Source: an uncultured Clostridia bacterium
GTDB lineage: Bacteria; Bacillota; Clostridia; Christensenellales; QALW01
Length of the DNA: 64,000 bases
Reading direction: 5' to 3'
NCBI GenBank assembly: GCA_934465535.1
Contig: CAKSKV010000001.1
Location: forward strand, 186,001-250,000
The notes beneath the pieces are model-generated. The model worked only from the letters and a program-made list of their open reading frames with translations, made no database searches and had not been told where the DNA came from. Shown here in pieces: positions 59,802 through 64,000 of this stretch (position 1 is its first letter; every line of letters begins with the position of its first letter). The position numbers and the translations under genes are program-made.

Positions 59802-61121
59802 ATGGGTATAAGGGTTACAAAGTTCGGAGGAAGTTCGCTGGCGGATGCCGGCCAGATAAAGAAGGTTGCAAATATACTGCACAGTGATCCGTCGCGCAGA
59901 TATACGGTGCCCAGCGCGCCGGGAAAGCGGCACAGAGAGGATGACAAGATAACCGATCTGCTGTATCGCTGCCATGATATTGCCACAACGGGCAAAAAAA
60001 TCGATCCCGTATTTGAGCAGATCCGTGCGCGTTTTATGCAGATAGCGCGGGAGCTGAAGGTGGAGTGCGGACTGAAGGAAGAACTTGAGGAGATATATAA
60101 CCGCATATCCATGGGGGAAAAGAAGGATTATGCGGCTTCCCGTGGGGAATATCTTAACGGCAGGATATTGGCAGCATACCTTGGCTGGGATTTTGTGGAC
60201 GCGGCGGATGTGATACGCTTTACGGATACGGGCATATTTGACGCGCAGACCACGAACGAGCTTATGCAGAGGGAGCTTGCAAAGCATGAATATGCGGTGA
60301 TTCCGGGCTTTTACGGCGCGCGCCCGGACGGGACGATAAAAACCTTTTCGCGCGGAGGATCGGATATTACCGGCTCGATAGTTGCACGCGCAGTGGGAGC
60401 GGAGCTGTATGAGAATTGGACGGATGTTTCCGGCTTTTTGGTGGTTGATCCGCGGATAGTGGAAAACCCCCTGACGATACATACAATTACCTACCGTGAG
60501 CTTCGTGAGCTTTCGTACATGGGAGCGACGGTGCTGCATGAGGACGCAATATTCCCCGTGAGCACGTGCGGAATACCGATAAACATACGCAATACCAACA
60601 AACCGGAGGCAGAGGGCACGATGATAGTGGCCTCGGTGGAGGGCGAGAGCCGCGACGGGGTGGTTACGGGCATTGCGGGTAAGCGCAATTTCAGTGTTAT
60701 TACGCTGGAAAAGGACATGATGAATGTTGAACGCGGCTTTGGACGGCGCGTGCTGTCGGTGCTGGAGGAGGAAGGAATATCCTTTGAGCATTTGCCTACC
60801 GGTATTGATACCATGAGCATAGTGGTGGCGGACAAGGAGCTGGACGGCAAGCTGGAGCATGTGCTTGAAGGAATACGCTCGCAGGCACACCCGGACAGCA
60901 TTGATGTTCAGCGCGATATGGCGCTTATAGCCGTAGTGGGACGCTCGATGGTGCGCTCCTTCGGTACGGCGGGCAGAGTATTCGGAGCATTGGGCAGGGC
61001 GCAGGTGAATGTGCGCATGATTGACCAAGGCTCAAGCGAGCTTAATATAATCGTGGGCGTGGCTAATGACTGCTTCCATACCGCCATCCGCGCTATATAT
61101 GATGAATTCTTTGCAAACTGA
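59802..61121 (+). CDS. lysC: Aspartate kinase
   Basis: The 439-residue enzyme phosphorylates aspartate at the entry to lysine, threonine and methionine synthesis. Motifs: VTKFGGSSLADAGQIKKV (about 5-22), GEYLNGRILAAYLGWDFVDAADVIRF, FSRGGSDITGSIVARAV, and TDVSGFLVVDPRIV with SYMGATVLHEDAIFPV. Two C-terminal ACT domains (FSVITLEKDMMN...; LIAVVGRSMVRSFGTAGRVFGAL) indicate feedback control by an amino acid. GGAGAAAGG precedes the ATG; no lysine riboswitch fits in the 120-bp gap. Confidence 0.93.
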   Translation: MGIRVTKFGGSSLADAGQIKKVANILHSDPSRRYTVPSAPGKRHREDDKITDLLYRCHDIATTGKKIDPVFEQIRARFMQIARELKVECGLKEELEEIYNRISMGEKKDYAASRGEYLNGRILAAYLGWDFVDAADVIRFTDTGIFDAQTTNELMQRELAKHEYAVIPGFYGARPDGTIKTFSRGGSDITGSIVARAVGAELYENWTDVSGFLVVDPRIVENPLTIHTITYRELRELSYMGATVLHEDAIFPVSTCGIPINIRNTNKPEAEGTMIVASVEGESRDGVVTGIAGKRNFSVITLEKDMMNVERGFGRRVLSVLEEEGISFEHLPTGIDTMSIVVADKELDGKLEHVLEGIRSQAHPDSIDVQRDMALIAVVGRSMVRSFGTAGRVFGALGRAQVNVRMIDQGSSELNIIVGVANDCFHTAIRAIYDEFFAN

Positions 61122-61243
61122 GGATTGAAGAGAAAAAACAAGGCAGCTTTATGCCGCCCTGAATATGCTTTGACGGATCGGGTATAATTGCAATGTCGGC
61201 GTGGAGGGACACGCGGAAATACTTGATTTGGGGAGGTATAATC

Positions 61244-61354
61244 ATGGCAAAGGGAAAAGCAAAAAAAGAGAAGAAGGAAAAACAAAGGGAAAAGACAGAG
61301 ACTCCTTCGGAGAATTCATCGGATATGCTGCTTAATTGCAAACCGCAGGCTTAG
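61244..61354 (+). CDS. 36-residue Lys/Glu-rich small protein
   Basis: This short gene has a strong ribosome site (GGGGAGG, 6 bp before the ATG). It encodes MAKGKAKKEKKEKQREK followed by a polar end (ETPSENSSDMLLNCKPQA). It is highly charged and likely disordered. Its TAG stop sits in the loop of an intrinsic terminator, so gene and terminator are fitted together. The function is unknown; a nucleic-acid- or ribosome-associated microprotein is possible. Confidence 0.6.
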   Translation: MAKGKAKKEKKEKQREKTETPSENSSDMLLNCKPQA

Positions 61355-61368
61355 CCTGCGGTTATTTC
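61341..61368 (+). terminator. Terminator overlapping the end of the small Lys-rich gene
   Basis: A perfect 10-bp stem AACCGCAGGC/GCCTGCGGTT (61341-61350, 61354-61363), loop TTA, then ATTTC. It also closes the aspartokinase transcript. Confidence 0.75.
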
Positions 61369-61622
61369 GTATGGCGGCAGTGATATATTAGCAGGACGGA
61401 TTATGTGTGCAGCGTAAAGAAGCATAATATAAAGAACACAGATGTGTTTTAGAAAGGTTGGAAATGAAAGGCGCATAGAAGATAAGGAGAAAAGTAATTT
61501 TTATGCACAATTGCAGCAAGACGGAAAAGAGTGTATAATAAGAATATACAGGCGATTGTTTTGTATGAATAAAAGCAGAGGGAGAAGTTAACAATAAAAA
61601 ACTTTCGGCGCTTATTCTGTTT

Positions 61623-62261
61623 ATGGTGATGCTGGCAACAGCGCTGTGCGGGTGCAGCGGCAACACGGAAAATACTCCGGATAATGAAAAGAATCCTGCT
61701 TCTACGGTACGGGACGGCAATGACGGTGATAACAAAAATGACGGTCAAGTCGGTGGGGCTGATATTCTTACGGATACATATGAAATAGCGGCAACTGATC
61801 CGCATTACATTATTTCCGTGCCTGCCTGGCGTGCTGAGGGTTATGGATATGGCTTTGCTCTGAATGAAAAGGACAACAAGGATTATGCTGTTGTGGTGGC
61901 CTGCGGATACGGTGCAGAGGACAAGACTTTGCAGGAAGCCTTTTCGGTGCTGTATAACGATAATTTCAAGGGCATTCTGATGCAGAACTATCGCGCAAAG
62001 TATGCAGAGTTTACTCCGGAGACAAAAGAAGTGAAGCTGGCGGATGGCAGCACGGCACTGCAGTTTGACGGCTTGCAGCCTGCCGATGATTACGGTACGG
62101 AGATGAGCTGCCCGATTTACGGCTACGGTTTCAGCCACGAGGGTGTACCTTTTATTGTGGCATACATAGTTATGAAGGAGTCGTCTGCCGATGAAGCCAA
62201 GCGGGCGGAGATGCAGAGATATGTTGATGCAATGGTGAACACTGTACGCACTGCGCAATAG
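61623..62261 (+). CDS. Putative lipoprotein; start codon unclear
   Basis: Read from ATG 61623 the protein begins MVMLATALCGCSG, a lipobox without the basic n-region. In the same frame just upstream are codons for NNKKLSALILF, which would complete a normal lipoprotein signal peptide, but no ATG, GTG or TTG precedes them; an AGGGAG-type ribosome site lies at about 61578-61584. The true start may be a rare codon or the original start may be mutated. The mature part is an acidic linker (DNEKNPASTVRDGNDGDNKNDG) and a compact domain of about 150 residues with no recognised family. Confidence 0.6.
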   Translation: MVMLATALCGCSGNTENTPDNEKNPASTVRDGNDGDNKNDGQVGGADILTDTYEIAATDPHYIISVPAWRAEGYGYGFALNEKDNKDYAVVVACGYGAEDKTLQEAFSVLYNDNFKGILMQNYRAKYAEFTPETKEVKLADGSTALQFDGLQPADDYGTEMSCPIYGYGFSHEGVPFIVAYIVMKESSADEAKRAEMQRYVDAMVNTVRTAQ

Positions 62262-62281
62262 GATTTATTCGGAAAATGTAT

Positions 62282-62327
62282 AAAAGCTCAGGCAGACACG
62301 GAAGTTCCGTGAAGGTCTGAGCTTTTT
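62282..62327 (+). terminator. Terminator after the lipoprotein gene
   Basis: The outer stem AAAAGCTCAGGC / GTCTGAGCTTTT has one G-U pair, and an inner stem CACGG/CCGTG lies within it, followed by a T-run. Confidence 0.85.
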
Positions 62328-62378
62328 ATCGGTATCCTGAGATATTATATAAAAGGTGCGGTAAATGAAATCCGAGAA

Positions 62379-63038
62379 TCATATTTGCTTTGAATCATCA
62401 TAGTTTTCAAGCACACGGCTTTTGTCACCTACATACCAATAATCGCAGTAATTGCCGCCGAGAGCTTCGGTTTGTGTGCGAATGAGACGCGCATGCATGA
62501 CTTGCGCAAGGTAATGGTCGGTTTTGCAAAGGTAGGGCAAAAGCTCTGAATATCCGTGCTGCTTAGCGTGTTTTGCAATAGGGCAGCCGATAAGATGAAA
62601 AGCAAAGCCCTCGGCGCGGTGATCGGGGTTCAGTTCCACGCGCCAGCTGTCCATCCATTCTCCGTGCGCCTGATGTTTTTTCTGCATTTTGATGAATCGG
62701 AGATAAATTTTTTCAAACAGTTTGTATGGCCATTTCTGTTTGTTTCCGTCTATGAGTTTTCCGATATATTTCATTTTGTTCGCGGCTTTGCGCTTTATTT
62801 CTAGCAACACTTCACCGTCAAGCTGATGATCGCTTGCTTCATAGAAAGAGAGAATCGTGAACCAGTCCAACATATTTTGGGCCATGATGTTTTTGCCCAG
62901 ATCGGGCATGTCCTTCATGAATTCGATATAGTACTCTTCGGCTTTTTTGAAGATGCGGGCGGCATCATCAGGGCAGAACTCACGGCAGTACTGCTCATAC
63001 GGCTTTGCATACTGCGATTTTGCATAGACTCTTTTCAT
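62379..63038 (-). CDS. L-2-amino-thiazoline-4-carboxylic acid hydrolase-like protein
   Basis: The 219-residue protein matches the ATC-hydrolase family: NMLDWFTILSFYEASDHQLDGE, an EGFAFHLIGCPIAKHAKQHGYSELLPYLCKTDH segment and the C-terminal GGNYCDYWYVGDKS. The family founder opens the thiazoline ring of ATC toward L-cysteine in Pseudomonas; in gut Clostridia the real substrate is unknown and the genes are often multiplied. A related gene lies at 63710. Confidence 0.8.
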   Translation of the reverse strand: MKRVYAKSQYAKPYEQYCREFCPDDAARIFKKAEEYYIEFMKDMPDLGKNIMAQNMLDWFTILSFYEASDHQLDGEVLLEIKRKAANKMKYIGKLIDGNKQKWPYKLFEKIYLRFIKMQKKHQAHGEWMDSWRVELNPDHRAEGFAFHLIGCPIAKHAKQHGYSELLPYLCKTDHYLAQVMHARLIRTQTEALGGNYCDYWYVGDKSRVLENYDDSKQI

Positions 63039-63139
63039 AACTGTCAGTACTCCTTTTCATGTGAGAATCAGGGAGGAATAAACCGTGGGACGGGGTGTAT
63101 TACTGTATAGGCAGGCAGAAGAGGATGATGTCTGCTTTC

Positions 63140-63634
63140 TTAAAAGAGGGTAATTATTGCGGCAGTGAGCGCAGCCACTGCGGCAAAGAGCGGAATTCCG
63201 CGTACAAAGGAAAGGATGTGCTTATCGGGATTTTGATAGGGCTCTTTTTCCGGCAGAAAAGAAAAGCGTATGCGTTTTGTGCGGCGCCACCAGAGAAGGT
63301 CGATTACCGTGAGGTCAAAAACTCCGAGGCCCTCGCCGAAAGCGAGAAAATACAAAAATGCCGATATGTAGCTGTTAAGGCCGAGTACATTTTTTAATGC
63401 AAGCCCCAATGCGGAAAACACGAGAGTGAACATAAGCAGGTTGCTGAGCAGAATTACGACTGGAGATTTTTCTTTCGGAATATATTCGGCAAGCTGAGGG
63501 GCGCTTTTTACCCGGTTTTGCACCTCTTCCGGGTAGGAGCGAAGTCCGATCAGGTTTTTTCTGTCAGTGCCTGTTCCGAGGCAGCATATTCCCCAATACA
63601 AAAAATAGAATACGATTGCAATCAGGATTTTCAT
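63140..63634 (-). CDS. Small membrane protein of unknown function
   Basis: The 164-residue protein has four hydrophobic helices (about 2-18, 58-80, 88-112, 145-163) and a basic Trp/Arg loop (DLLWWRRTKRIRFSFLPEKEP). GGAGGCACAAGCAC precedes the ATG. The gene lies between two ATC-hydrolase-like genes on the same strand, which suggests a shared unit. I do not recognise a named family. Confidence 0.6.
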   Translation of the reverse strand: MKILIAIVFYFLYWGICCLGTGTDRKNLIGLRSYPEEVQNRVKSAPQLAEYIPKEKSPVVILLSNLLMFTLVFSALGLALKNVLGLNSYISAFLYFLAFGEGLGVFDLTVIDLLWWRRTKRIRFSFLPEKEPYQNPDKHILSFVRGIPLFAAVAALTAAIITLF

Positions 63635-63709
63635 GTGCTTGTGCCTCCGAAAAAATCAGATGTACGCGGTGCGAATGTTGTTGTCGGCTTTACGGACAAT
63701 AAAATACGG

Positions 63710-64000
63710 TTACTTGTTCTTTCTTTTGTATCCGCAGTCACAATATGGTCCGCCTGAGGCGAGGGTGTATTCTCTTACGAAATTGCTTGCACCGCCCGCC
63801 TGACTCATGGTGTAGTCAAGATGACACAGGGCAGGGGTGAGATCGTAAAGCCCGAGTTTTTTCATAAGACGGCAGATACCGCATGCAGTGAAGCGACATT
63901 CGTAGCCGCTGCCGTCGGAGTATTCATGGAATTCCATATTCCAGGAGTACGGATTACGGTCGGCCGCTTTAAGGGCGGCAGTTGCCTGCATTCCGGCGAT
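63710..64000 (-). CDS. ATC hydrolase-like protein (5' end cut by window)
   Basis: Only the C-terminal part is present and the frame stays open to the window edge. It shows the family pattern: YECRFTACGICRLMKKLGLYDLTPALCHLDY and GGPYCDCGYKRKNK. The Tyr-Trp of the usual end motif (CDYWY) is replaced by CDCGY, so it is a paralogue rather than a copy of the gene at 62379. Confidence 0.72.
   Translation of the reverse strand: MAGMQATAALKAADRNPYSWNMEFHEYSDGSGYECRFTACGICRLMKKLGLYDLTPALCHLDYTMSQAGGASNFVREYTLASGGPYCDCGYKRKNK

Overview
The window looks like chromosome from an anaerobic, low-to-mid GC Firmicute of the class Clostridia, probably gut-associated and uncultured. The basis is operon structure: CIRCE-hrcA-grpE-dnaK-dnaJ-prmA, nadK-argR-recN, tig-clpP-clpX, feoA-feoB with a Cys-rich FeoB partner, strong AGGAGG-type ribosome sites and TTGACA-17-TATAAT-type promoters. 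No rRNA, tRNA or CRISPR was seen. Both ends of the window cut through genes.

Layout. 1-5.6 kb: sugar-phosphate isomerase (cut), a GT-C-like membrane protein, gpsA, an MGMT-like protein and a lipoprotein. 5.7-10 kb: pfkA, an unannotated C-rich small RNA, a large XRE-type regulator and rsmA. 10.3-12.9 kb: an iron-uptake operon behind two palindromic operators. 13.1-16.8 kb: a ydjI-ydjG-ydjH-like envelope-stress operon without pspA. 17-19.4 kb: a polar amino-acid ABC transporter. 19.5-26.6 kb: an accessory island (next paragraph). 26.9-34.6 kb: minD-minE-rodA, dxs, nadK-argR-recN. 34.6-37.4 kb: a mobile-element 'polyvalent' gene that looks truncated at both ends. 37.5-43.6 kb: heat-shock operon and prmA. 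43.7-53.6 kb: a cysteine-synthase-like protein, a GH-like lipoprotein, an amidohydrolase, deoB-punA, dacA and rqcH. 54-57.3 kb: tig-clpP-clpX. 57.5-64 kb: a Cys-rich protein, a DUF1015 protein, aspartokinase, a 36-residue Lys-rich peptide, a lipoprotein and two ATC-hydrolase-like genes.

The most notable system is the island at 19.5-26.6 kb. Five co-directional genes encode an SPFH-SHOCT protein, a four-helix membrane/coiled-coil protein, a small protein with the HEPN motif R-x4-H, a 934-residue zinc ribbon-TIR-transmembrane-repeat-DUF6273 receptor-like protein, and an unknown protein. Upstream lies a 253-bp segment bounded by perfect 31-bp inverted repeats. It carries a near-consensus promoter that now points away from the operon, and an intact tyrosine recombinase gene ends 25 bp from the outer repeat. 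I infer a phase-variable ON/OFF switch for a TIR/HEPN defence or stress module, drawn here in the OFF orientation.

The other observations of interest are the C-rich-loop small RNA (7040-7216), whose loops could pair with G-rich ribosome sites such as that of feoA; the double palindrome at the feo promoter; the polyvalent-protein fragment that reads through the recN terminator; a trigger factor with a histone-H1-like tail; a cysteine-synthase paralogue without the usual TSGNT loop; and phased A-tracts between deoB and punA.
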